Assembly (NCBI GenBank): GCA_027574665.1
Contig: CM050690.1
Coordinates: 71,529,433-71,593,432 of the forward strand
From: Rhynochetos jubatus
Taxonomy: Eukaryota; Chordata; Aves; Eurypygiformes; Rhynochetidae
Direction of reading: 5' to 3'
DNA: 64,000 bases
Part shown: positions 14,401-27,367 of the stretch, one piece after another
How the letters are laid out: every line of letters starts with the position of its first letter
Numbering within the stretch: position 1 is the stretch's first letter
Position numbers and translations under genes: made by a program
The notes under the pieces: generated by a model
What the model was told of the DNA's origin: nothing
The model's input: only the letters and a program-made list of their open reading frames with translations
The model's database searches: none

Positions 14401-17400
14401 TTTTTCATATAAAGTTGGCAAGTCCTTTTCCTGCTTAGAGGAAAGCGGTGGAGGCTGAAGGCTAGGATAGGAAGAGCTCTATTTTGTGGTCATTTCAGAC
14501 ACATTTTCAGTTCTGTATCTAATTAGTGTCTCTACTATACACTGTGACTCCTCATAAAGGAATTAATAATTTCAGAGATGGCCACATACCTAATCCACTC
14601 AACATTAGTTCTTCCAGCTACGTGTTTTTGGTATTTCCTTACTGATACTACAACATCTTTAACACTACTGTACCAGAAAATTTTGTTTTGCTCCTGGAAC
14701 ACAAAAGGATGCACGTAATTTCCCTTCATCATAGTGCTGCAGTTATGCCCATTTATAAACTACAATAGCCATGTTCTTCGTAAGATGCTTAAAAGCCATA
14801 TTGCCCATATAGAAGTTACACATCTTTTTGTTAAAGTAATACAGATTCCATTCCAGGGCATCACTAAACACGTCATTATTGTAGATGAAACGTCAATTTT
14901 ATATTCAAGCTCGCAAAAACATACACATTTAACTATAGTGAAAGTTACAGACACCTATTTACAGACCTCGTTTTATTTTCAAAATGAAATTAGGAATAAA
15001 TCCAACCTCGCAGAAGAAACAACTATGCAGGCATCAACTGTTGCTCCAGTATTACTGAACTGTTTCTTTCTTCCCCACTGTGTTCAAAACGGCAGCATTG
15101 CACAATGCATTCCAGAAGTTAAAGGTACAGCTAATAAAATAAACAGCGTGCAATGGACTCATAAAACTATGCATTCCAATAGGAAATTGTAGCCTTACTA
15201 CCCATCCTCTTCATGGAAAAAAAATAATCTAGAAGGAAAGAGAATATATGACATTCAGAAAGATACCACACCCAGGACCCAGCAAGCAGCTAGGAGACAT
15301 TTAATTCAGTAGGGCTCTCACAGTGTCTCATGTAATGAGAAATTGTACTGCCACTACTGCCCAGATCAGAAAACACAGACCTCTGAACAGAGGCAGTGAC
15401 TGCTGCAGCACATACAACTTCTGAATCTCTTGTAATATCAGCCTGCTTTTGACCCCACAAGTCACACATCACCAAGTATCCACCAAAGACTTGAGGGGTA
15501 ACTTCTGCTGGGATGATGCAAAACATGGGTACGCCAAGCTATGGTTAATATTGTTCATTGTAAAATCACCCTGAACTAACATTTATCATGCAGCACCAGC
15601 ATTTGTTTCTCTGGAAAACATGCACACAAGAGATACTCTCTTGTGCCAGGAGTACTGGAAGGACTGGGGCGACCAGCATAACTGAAGACCTTAACTTCAC
15701 AAACCCACTGCATCAAGCTTCCTCCACCACAACCCCACAAACCACCCCATTCCACTTATCCAGACATCCCAGACGTTTTTGTAAGGTGCCTTCTTCAGCT
15801 ACCTCAGTGCCACATCCTGCCCCTTCTATCACAAGACTCCTCAGCACTCACCCCTTGCTTTCATCCCCGCACCCACTGACTCAACTTCCGTATTGCACCC
15901 AAGTAGCATGGCACCATCCACCAAACAGCCCGTGGGAAGTTTCAGTCCTGTTACTACCACTCCTCCAGGAAGTAAACTGAATGTTTCCTCATGTCAGAGG
16001 TGCCTAGACATGCATAATTCTGAGCAAATTCATGTGGGGTGCAAACTGAAGGTTAACACAGAGTAGCAGTACGGTCTCCAGGAAAATCTCTTTAGTTTAG
16101 CACCAGAGCAACAAAAGCATCAGTCTCAAGCAGCTAAAGAGGTACTTTTCATCAGCAATAAAACTAAGGTTTTGAGTTTTTGCTTGTTTCGCGTTGAAAG
16201 CCTTGAAAATATGTAAGTTAGCTGACTGAGTAGCACATCATGACACACAATGCTCTAGATGTAACATGCAAATAAAAAAACCTGAGCAGCTCAGTGTAAA
16301 CACATGCGTGTAATGAATTTGGAAGAACTGGACCCTGGAAAAGCCTGTAAGCGTGGAGTTTATCTCCACCCTCCCACCCCCACTTCTGTAGGCCACTTGC
16401 CAAACAGTTATCAACAGCCTTCCTTCAAACAATCAACATTCTGCAATAACAATGGATTTTGAACACGTGCAAAACTCAGCTATGAAACACACACTTCAGC
16501 TTCACAGAACAGAATCAATACTTCACTCCGAACTTCTTGGGGTAGATATTAGTTGGTCTTTTTGTCAGGGGAAGGGGGGTGGAAGAGGTTGCTTTACTGG
16601 GGGTTTATTGTTCGTTTGGGTTTTTTAAGTATGTATACCTTTGAGTTTAGGAAGCAATAATGGGTGTTACCTATGAAGGGATAAAGTAAAACTGATCAAA
16701 GCCCAAGAACTGCAAATTTTTGGGTAAAATAAATTTTCAGTCATGCCTAAAATTAGACAATCTTAAATTAACAGTAGTATAATTATTTAGGGAATCTGAT
16801 AATTCACCATCCCTAATAAACACTAATTTCAACAAACACCTACCATGCTGAAGCAAGGAAACTAAATACAACACAGTGACAGCTGAAGGGATGGTAAGCC
16901 AAACCCCAAACTTCAAGTGGCTTAGGAAAGAAAGCTGGGTTGAAATTTCTTACTGAAATTTATCATCCCTTAGTCTTATTTTTCATTTTTCCAGATAGGA
17001 AACTGTGCTGTGTGGCCTCACCCAGAAGCATCTGTCTGGTAACAGTTAAGCGTTTTGCATATTTAAACACTTAGCAACCCAAGGAGGTGGCAGGAAACAG
17101 CTAGCTGTGCTTAGGATGGAAAGCCACTCCTGCACAGGGCACTGTCAGGTCGAGGTTAACAGAGTGGGGCAGAGAGCAGGAGAGAACGGAGTGACTTGAT
17201 TCACACCATCAGGTTATGATTAATAATTAAAAAGACTGTGATACTCAAGCAAATGCAGAGTGCTCACACCAGCTACGATGATCAGCATCAGGACAGGTTG
17301 AATTCTCAGAACTACAACTCCATCAGCCACAAACACACACTTTGGCAGTGGTTACTGACAGTAACTGTACTGATGGTGCAGGATCACGTGTCTCCTCTAT

Positions 17401-18848
17401 TCACAGGTTATTTCCTCACAAACCTAGAGATAATTCTATGGTTGCAAGACACCAATAAAGTACTTACCATGCTCTTGGGGCTGCAACTGCCCACTACAAA
17501 TCCTTCATCACTGGGACCACACACTGTGTTCATAAGCTAACAGATTGTTTTGAGTCCAAAGAGTCATATCAACGCCTAATTTTTATAGTTAAAGACTGCA
17601 CCATCTATTTTACACATTGTTTTCTCTGTCTCAAGAAATAAGAACACGTAATGAGAGGTGATATTTCTACTTAGCACTTGTACACAGTGTTTTCCATGTG
17701 CAAAGACCTGAGCAAACATTAACTGGACAACAACTTTGTTTCTTTATCTTTGGCATGCAGCCTACAGGAGATGATTTAAGTGACCTTGCATTGTTGCAAA
17801 CCTACTGGAGACAGAGTTATGTTATCTTCACTGAAATCAGAACTGCAGGGAAGCTGAGTAGCAAATTGAAATTCCTGATAATTTCAAACTCAGCAACTCA
17901 CTGTCTGAAAAGGAAAGGAATACTTAAAGACTGGCGTCACAAACAATCGCATGGCAAAGACACTGAACACCACTGCATCACAAGGTCACTCACGAAAGTC
18001 TGTATGTGCTGGACTTCCCAAGAGAGTCTTAAAAAACATGAACAATCTTATTGTAGGGAATGCATCCACTAGACAAAACATCTCTCAAGCTAAACCAACA
18101 GACGATGGCTTTTCTCAAAAGAATGGTTTTTCTGAAAACATTATAACCTAGGAGCCAGTGGTATGTGGGTTAAGTGGCCTGCACCTTCCCCTGCCCTCCA
18201 TCCCCAATGCAGAGGTTGCATTTGCCAGTAGCAAAGCTGTGTGGTGGGAGTGGAAATCTCCCTTGCAGACGGCAGGATGTTGTTGAGCTTATCAGCAACA
18301 TCTTATCCAGGTCTGTGGGAGCAGCTCCAAGGACATTCTGAGCTCAGTAGATGCCAGAAGCTGCTGCCTCCCAAGTCCCTTTCAGTTCTGTGGCTCCAGC
18401 TCATCCCTGTACTTCTTCAACTCTGCCCATGATACATATATAGCACCAGAGGCGTTGCAAATGGACCGTGCTGCGCTGCACTCCACTGGAGCAGCTCCCT
18501 GAAGGCCATGCCAAAGATGCTATGTTCATTAACTTTACCACAAGTAAGGTCTTGACCTCTAATTATGTTGTCAAAAAAGCAAAGCGTGCCAATGGCTTTG
18601 AAAGCAATTCATGGTGATATTATCTAATGTCACTAATTGATACAACAGAAATAGTCTTTTCCAGCCATGCTCGGCCATCCATGTTCCCTATTTTAGCTGT
18701 GTGGCAGATTTATCTGCCCCAACAATGAATGACCCGGCAAAAGCCCACCAAACTTCCCACCACAGCTCTTGTCACACCCACACAGTGGTGGTCAGACATT
18801 TTGGGGTAAAATGTAAGGAAGCTGAGGTCTTCAGGCTACATTACCATG

Positions 18849-19255
18849 TGTGACAGGTCAGGACAGAGCAGACAGGACTAGGGTGTAACTGGCCCCACTG
18901 GAGCCATTTGGAGTCGTTCCTCCTCGGAGCAGTGGGTCTGCAGTCGGGGACTCTCTCTTTAGGTTGGGAGCCACCTGAGGCAACTCCTCAAGGCTGGGAG
19001 CCCTCCCCTTCATTAGGTGAGGGATTGCACATCCGGGGTCATCGACCGTAAAGCTTAAGAATTCTTGTGTTGGGTGTGCAGTATTAATACCCAACTGACA
19101 CCCTGAACGTGTGGATTGTTTATGTTCATCAGAGTCTCAACGCAGGCTTGGTTAGAGTAAAACTTAGTTCGAGTTGGTTAACATTTTGTAAAAAAATAAA
19201 TCCCATTTCTAGTTTGTTAGTTGGCCTGGGCTTGGTTTTGTGAGGTTCCATGACA
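18849..19255 (+). mobile_element. Possible solo LTR or other retroelement-derived block
   Basis: About 400 bp differs in composition from the surrounding intron: it is GC-richer, has several CpGs, and contains an AATAAA signal near 19196 followed by about 60 bp of T/G-rich sequence, as in LTR R-U5 regions. It begins TGTGACAGG and contains CCATGACA near its end, which would give TG...CA termini. The 5-mer CCATG occurs just before the start (18844-18848) and again at 19248-19252, but the second copy lies inside the proposed terminus, so it is not a clean target duplication. No internal coding part is present. The family is not identified. Confidence 0.3.
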
Positions 19256-20040
19256 AGGTGACCGGTGGCTAATAATATTAATTATATTTACATAAGATAA
19301 AACATTTGCAGCTCACAAAGCTTACACAAGCGTTTCTTTAAAGATGGAAACAGCAGCAGCAATGCAAGTAACCTGTGAACATTTTACAACCGGAAGTGTT
19401 AATCCACTTGCTTCTTGAGCTACTGTGCCTAGTTGGGGTGACTGTCCACACAAAGTGCATGACATCTGTTTGACACCGGAGACTGTATTTGTGTCAGACC
19501 ATGAATTACATTTGAACCAGAGCTAAAAAGCACCATGGGGAAGGCAGGAAGAGTGAGTGAACAAGTATTACTAACAAAAGGCTAATGGTAGATTGTCAGT
19601 AAACCTTGATAATTACCCATTCATTGGATAGCTTCTATAGATAAAGAAGTGATTATTATCCAAGCAAACCATTTTTTCATGCTGAACCACAGAATAAGCA
19701 ACTGAACAGCAAGTCACTCAGCAGGGTACTTCTGTCAGCTAGTGAGGCTGCCCGGAAACTTTCCTGGCAAAAGGGGACGACAAGCTGTGAAATGAAAGGG
19801 TCTTTCGACAGCAGAGAAGGGGGCAGATGACCTGACTGAAATGGTCATCTAAGACTGCAGGCTTGTGGGGTAAGAGCTGTAGAAAAAAGTTAGTATGATG
19901 TTTGCTTGACCGAAATTTGCAGCAGGCTGTGAGCTGTGGTCCCAGAACAGTCGTGACAGAAATGAAAATGGAAAGAAATGCATTTAAGAATTTGTTTCTT
20001 TGCAGGGATATCCATGTTTCTTGTTAATAACCTTTGTGGG

Positions 20041-20150
20041 ATTTAGGGGAGGAAGATGTTGGGTTTTGGTTGGTTGATTTGTTGGGTGTTTTGAATTTTG
20101 TGTGTGGGTTTGGGTTTTTTTTTGAAGGGTTGTTTTATTTTGTCTTACAA
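20041..20150 (+). repeat. T/G-rich low-complexity stretch
   Basis: About 110 bp composed almost only of T and G on the plus strand, with repeated GGGTTT- and TTGGTT-like units but no fixed period. It is simple sequence, not a telomeric array. Confidence 0.6.
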
Positions 20151-23100
20151 ACCTGTGTGTTTGCATTCACAATTTCGTTCAGGCTTTAAATGCAGTGTAG
20201 CCATAAGGTCAGTATAGGTAACCTGCAATTATAAGCAGCCTCTTGTCAACTCAACTGTAAGATTTAATTTCTGTAAGACCAAGAACATGAAGAGGCTGAG
20301 CCCAGAAGTCTGCAAGGGAGACCAAGCGAGCATGACACAGACCACCCAGATGAAGTAATACAGTTGGCCCACACCTAGTGCGCTTACTGCTAGAGTTCTG
20401 CTTGGGATGGGAGGCACACAATTCACACATGCTCCTCATTTCACATCCTGGTAAGGGCCATGATAGATTTTTCCTTCAGATACTTCTTTCAAGCCTTTTA
20501 ACAAGATAAAAGAAAACAATCTCTGCATCTGATAAAAAGTGAGATTTCATGTTAACATCACATCTAGGTACATCAGGGCTTCTGTTTAAGCAATTACTGA
20601 TGTTTCAAGTAACTAGTTTCATTCCAGTATAGATAAAGGAAAAGTGATGAGCAAAAACCTCAAAACATGTGAGGCATTAGAACAAATTAAGAAAATCTAC
20701 ACCTAAATCATTAGTAACATACAGCCAGAGCATTGGCAGTAAGTCTAGCTACTGTCCATTGTTTAGCACCTCGCATATCACCAATACAGCAACTAGAGAT
20801 TTATCTTTACTTTCAGACAGCAAAGGATGTAGCAGTAACCACACCACACACAACCAATCATTCTCAATAGAAGTAAAGCCAAGAATTAATTGTGTATATT
20901 TGTATAAATGAAACAATGTTTATCTTAACACAGGAAAAAACCACAAGGGACTTTAAAAAAAGCCAAATCAATCCTTTTTGAAGTGACCATCTGCCAGTTG
21001 TTCTGACTTTTGTCATAGTTTTAAAGAGCTGAGCTACGTTGAACTCAGATGACTGTTCTTCTCATCTTGAAATTTCTTAGTAAATTTTACTGAAACTATT
21101 ATAGATTTAATGGACTACTGTTTACTGCTGGACATCATGGCAGCTCTTTCCTTCAAAAAAATCCACAGGACTAAAACAAGCCCCTACATTTCTCAAATGT
21201 TTATCCAAGAACCACCAAGAATCCTCAGGTTTTCCTTACACTTAAAAATATATAAAAAAAAAGCTGATCATCAGCATGAGATGCATGGAAAAGAGAGGTT
21301 TCTAACCAAGTTTTAAGGCTGAAGAACTACTGCATCAACAGATGTTATCTATTTATCAAATACCAACGCACATAAGGTCTTTCAAGTTTTCAGAATTTCT
21401 GCTTCACGGTCAGTTGGGAAAAAAAGAAATCATGAGATTTAAAATTAGACTGGCTGGACAATCTAACCTCATTTTTTACCTTCTAAGTGTATTTCAGTGG
21501 TAAGCAAGCTGTAAGATAGAGGGACAATGCCAACTATGCAAGCAAGGTTTGTTTATTCAGCTATTGTGTTGACTATGTTGCATTCCTCAATACTGTGTTA
21601 GACACAATGGTCTGTGAAGATGAGAGCATGCCTCATGACCAGGGCATACATCTGAACTCTCTGGTAACCCAGAATGTGACAGGAACAGCCTGTTAGCTCT
21701 CAGCATTCAGTGCCATACACATACCACTTCCTTAGGGGATTGTTTTTAAATTCAGCACCACTTATTGCTTGGTATGACTACCAGAGCTGACTACATCTAC
21801 CTAGATTTTTAGTAACACCCATCAGTTTCTGTTGACTAGTAAATTTAGTCAGGGAACACAACTACTCGATGGAACTTCTTGCTTCCAGATGGGCAAATTA
21901 ACATCCACCATGCTGGCACCCACTCATTACCTCACTTACTGGCACTTTAGACCCATGGCTCCATCCTTCCTCCTGCCTACTGCTGAACCTCTCCAAACAT
22001 TGCTTATCTTGGCACTTCTGCATAGTAAGCTGGGTTTCATTAAGTTTAAAGCTGCTGCCCCTTTTTCTTCTCCATTATACTGAAAGGGGAACAGAGACAC
22101 AAAGGCTAATTATGAAGTCTGTAGACAAGAAAAGGAAAATTCAACAACAAGCAGAATACCAAGCAGAATTACACACAGTCCAGAATTACACAAATTAACA
22201 AGTATTATTACTGGTGTAAGATGTATTCATAAGGTACCAGCCACCATGGCACTTTATTTTTGCACAGTGACATTACAAATGTCTATACGATATCAGAGCT
22301 CACAATGAAAGCTGTTTCCTTGTTCTTTTTCTCAACTAGCAAGACTACAGTAGATTACTTGTGCCAGAAAAGTTAGATGGTTGTTTTTAAAACCACTCAA
22401 TATTATTATTTATACCTACCAGACTGCCATTGTAGGAAGCAATATAATTTCAAAATTCATAACAAAATATGTCTTAAAATCTCAAAACTATTCAGAGTAG
22501 AAAAACAGTCTATTTATAGTTGGATTTGTCATTCTTGTAAAGGACATATCCACTGTTACAGGGTTATAGCCTTCTATTCTGAAACCCATGACAAAGCCAA
22601 ACAAAACACAGTGCATACATAGAGACAAATCCCTATTCCAAGAAACTATTTTGTTTGGAGTCTTCAAGGGCTCAACTCCATCTCCAAAAGTACTTCATGA
22701 CTATGAAAGAAGGCAAAAAAGTTTCACTATCTGTCTGATCTTCACGAGGCCACTGATAGATGTTTGTGTCATGTACTGACCTCTATTTCTAATATTTGTC
22801 GGTCTCCAAAACCAAATATTAAAGCAGCAAGCTGAATGTAGCTGCTTTTACTTCCATGAGTGCAATGAAGAATGACCTAAGAGTCATAAAGAAAGTCATA
22901 CCTAACATATATTCCCATTTGGACTTAAGAAATTGGGAAAGCAAGCAATTGTTTTGCATGAAAAGAAAATCCACTTCAGCAGCCAGGGAACAGCATGTGA
23001 GATTTCACACCACATCTTCCCACGTTGTTTATCCTCCACATCACATGCACTGAGAATCAGACAAGCCTTTTTTCATGTGTCAGACTCTCTGTAGGTGGAA

Positions 23101-26100
23101 CATCAACTGCCCACATGTGGCAGGCCTTAAGTAAAAGGAAAGAAAGAGCAAGTAGGCACTCACCCTGGTTCCTTTCCTTTAAGCCTCACCTGCAGAAGCA
23201 GCTCTGCTTCTCTACAGGGATGAATAATAACCTGCACAGCCCTTACACTGACATTCTGTTCAGCAGGCATGGATGGCCTCACTTTCCATTGAATCAGGGC
23301 CACAGCTAGCACATCACCCTCCGGGCAGCCTGTAGGAACTCTGTTTCAGCTGCCCCAAGCAGTGCTGGGGTTTAGCTCAATCACTGTTCAAACATGCAAG
23401 AGTTATCTGTTGCCTGGTGCAAGTACTCCAGCTCAGTATCGATGGACCAGTCTCCCATTCTCATCCGAATATGCTTATCCGTGTGAGATTCACTAGAGCG
23501 CTCACTAAGTGCTACTGCTGCAGTGCACCTCACCAAACATGCCAAGATTATTCATACAAGATGACAGAAGTCGGACTTTTTTTTTTTTTAATTAATGATT
23601 CACTTAGCTCCTATTAACTACTTCTGAGCTGGATTATATTTACATGCCACAGTCATCAATTTACTTTTATCAGAGGTAAGTGATGCCAACAGTTTGTCTG
23701 CTGTAGTCCTGATCAGCTTCTGTGAGGAATACTGTTGCCGCTACAGAGCAAAACCCTATTTCAGGCTACCTTGCTTATAGTCTGATTTCTTCACAAGATC
23801 CACACACATTTTCTGTAAGAGAGCCCAACAGCCTAGAGATTGTCACCTTCCCACTACAATGCAACTACAGATTAAAAATCTGCAATTAAAAGATGCACAA
23901 AGCAAAATCCTGAAGGGCAGTACAGTGCCAGGAGTCTGCTTTGGAGACAGAGCACACAATCTCATGTAAGTGGGCTTGTTGTGCTACCAGTCCCCTTACC
24001 ATCATCAAAAACATCCCTGTTACACCCATAACCTCTTTGTCAGGGTACACAGAGGGGCTGACAAGAAAGAAAAATGCCTAGTAATATTATAGCCACCCTA
24101 CCCCTTTGACGCTTACATGAGAACAACCTGACAAATATCCCTATGTAGTTACACTCCCCATCACATTCTACATTTTTACTCTACATATGTTGCAAGAGAT
24201 TGAGACTGCACACCAAAGCTGTGCTAGATTCTGTGCAGTGTGTCTAATGCAACAACGATGAATGAGTAACTAACTACTCAATTCAGACTGTTCCCAGGAG
24301 CAAATGGCCATTCAGCAGCGAGGTAATTCACATCCTTTTCAAAACATGCTTTTCAATAATTTATGTGAAAGGGTGGAGTTAGAGAGGGAGAGAAAGGATT
24401 TGTAACTGGCTTTAATTTTTCAAGGAAGAAGAGAGAACACCTAAGAGCTTTGTGAGCCATGACAAAAATGGAAAGAATGTGTGTTTGTTGGTTTTTTGGT
24501 TTCTTTTAGGAATCCACATATCTTTGGGGTTCCCTTCCACCTCATGATACAGGGAACCCAAAATAACATACAAGCATCTTTCTTGCATCCTGTAACAGCA
24601 TCTTCAACAGATTCAGTTAATAACTTCAAAGGATTATATAAATAAGCTGAAAATGGGGTAATTTTCATTGGCAGAGAAAGCAGAAGGTTTCCAAATTTTA
24701 TGGTTCAAAAAAGCCAATAAATTTAACAGCCTTTTGAAGATACTAGTATAATCCTTCCAAAACTGAAGAGAACAGATGACTCAACCATATGGCCAAGTTC
24801 CACGAAAATTCTGTCTTGTAATCGTAAAATATGATGTAATGTAGTTCAGTCCCAGGAGAAGGAAAGGCGTTAGACGTATATGATATGCACAAGCACTCCC
24901 TGGATCCATCTGGCTAGCTATTTTAAAAAGTTAGTACACAAATAAGCTGGGTTTTTTTAGAAGTCTCCAAGATAAATACTCTTAAGCCTTCCATTAGAAA
25001 AGAAATGAGTATTGCTCTTTAAATCTACATTAATGCATCAACCATTATTGCTACAAACACTGCTCAGTTAAATAAGTGTAATTAACTACTTACTTGTTAC
25101 ACCTTTTTGCAGCATTGCAGCTTTAAAAAAAGTTTGCCTTTATAAACTCTGAAAGCAATCTGTAGTTTATTATTAATTCACACTTAATTAACATGAGAAT
25201 GCTAGGAAAAAAAAGAGTTTAAAGGACTATTTGCAAATCAAAAGGAGCTTCCCTTTTAAAAATATCTAGGGAAAAAAAATGCACATTGACTATGAATATC
25301 CATACACTAAGTGGCTAAGAATATTTTCTGCATTACTTAAAGGTGAAATAAAAAAAATATACTGCTGAGAAGGAAATCGGAGCCATCAACTGTTAACAGG
25401 TAAAATACTCTTCAATACCTTAATTACCAAAATACACAGAACAGAATTCATCAGCACCTCAGTTATTTAAATTATTTCACATTATCACTAACAATCACAT
25501 TGTTACTACTCTGGTCCTCATTATACTCAGGGCACCGTTTAAGAAAGTAGGCACAAATGCCTTAACTGCGCATGTAATGTCTAACAGTTCTATTTTTAAA
25601 AATCCACTTTTTATTGTAGGTAGCTTAAATCCACCCACAACCCAAGTGAGGCTACCAGAAAAACAGACTGATTCCAGCAAGTAAAGAAAAATGACAAGCA
25701 GCAACAGTTTCATTCCTCATAGCGACAGAATGCACAAGGGAAAATCACTAGGAACTGAGCGAGATATAATTACTCCAAAGCCTTTCTAACACCACCACTT
25801 TACAGCTCCCCTCTATGTAACAGTGTGCTGCTCCACAACAGAGACAGGGCTCTGGTAGCTGCTAAAAGAGCATACACTAGTATACTTTCCTGTAAGAGCA
25901 TGCACATGTAACCACATCAACATAAAGTTTAGAGAAGAAGCGGAAACCAAGAAGCCAAGTGACTACACAGTGTCTTTTCCAGCACAGGGAGGGACCATCA
26001 CAAGAAAGTGGAACAAGGTGAAAACAGGACAAAAGAAAATCAATAGTAGACCTGTGGACCTCCTTTCCAAGGATGTTGCAGACACAGTAAGTTTACATGG

Positions 26101-27298
26101 CTTCAAGGAGGGACTGATCATGTATTGGTAAAAAGATTCTTTACAGATTTGGAAGAGAGATTCATTCAAACCCCAGAGAAATTGCTTGACCTGAAAATAG
26201 TCAGCAGCCAGGAAAGCATTATGGAGAAGTGTCATATACATTTGCTCGGTGCTTGCTCTTCCCTAGATATGCACTGACAGGCACTACTGGAAACAAAACT
26301 AGGGACCCTCAATCTTAACCGGTAATCACTGTTCTGTCCTTAATAGAAATCTGTACAGCCCTGCTACTTTTTGCACCACAGCTCCTACTCCCTCCCAGGC
26401 TTTACAGAACAAAATTAACAACTTACTGGTGTCTGTACAGCCTGATGGGCACCAGGTCCAGGTCACACTAGAAACACTGTCCTAAAGCAGCAGCTAACCA
26501 CACATGACACCGCTTTTTCTCAGCAGTGAGATGGAAAGTAGAAAAAAACCCCAGCATTGCTACCCCTCACCTGTGCTTCACCTCACCAACAAGCATATTC
26601 CTAAGGAAGCAACGCCTGTGCTCAAGCAACCTGTGCGCTACATATTCCCAGCCATCTCTCAGCTCCTTCTCAAGTATCAGTGAGAATTAAGAAATGTCAG
26701 GCAGTAATCTTGAAGGTAGCAGGCCAGGTCTGTATCACCAGCCCAAAATTTTTTAGATGACTGCAGAACAAAAATGGTTTAAAGCCACCAGACTTGTCCA
26801 TGCTGCCTTAACAACTGAGGCAGAAAGCTGGAATGCTTGTAATTGTATGGTCTTCTCATATTCCAGCGTCCAAACCCTATAATCTTCTGGCAAGAGCTTT
26901 TAATGATAACTTGAAGCAAGGTTTGAAGTCTAAAATGAGGACAGGCTACAGCTACACTTTAATTCAGATGTTGAAAAAAAATCTAAGGATGGATAAAACA
27001 GTCGTTCTGACAGCGGCCAGGGACACATTTTTGCTATGAAAGGATACAGCTTCAGTAGACTATTATCTCTTCCATTAAGTATATTTTATGTCATGCATAT
27101 CCCACTACAGAAATACTGAACTACTTGTTGAACCAGACATTTTGGAAGTTAAGTATCTTGTTTATGTACCTACATATGTATTTGAAGAGGAAGAGCTTGC
27201 CTGCTTGTTAGCAAAAAAACCCTCTTTCTTTTAACTGCTGAAGTATCAATTACCACATATCAGTTTTGTTTTATCCTTCTAAAAAACTTCATTGCATT

Positions 27299-27367
27299 AA
27301 AAAAAAAACCAAACAAAAACCCACAAAACTAAAACCCCACCACACAAAAAAACCCCACAACAATCAA
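27299..27367 (+). repeat. A/C-rich low-complexity stretch
   Basis: About 70 bp of A and C runs (aaaccaaac, aaaacccac, aaaaccccacc) on the plus strand. This is simple sequence with no recognisable element around it. Confidence 0.6.

Noticed and set aside
14734-15192. 152-codon plus-strand open frame
   Set aside because: There is no recognisable motif, splice-site flanking or coding-like composition, and other chance-length frames overlap its 5' part on the minus strand. Treated as chance.
20041-20150. Interstitial telomere repeat
   Set aside because: GGGTTT-like units occur but not as TTAGGG arrays; it is generic T/G-rich low complexity.
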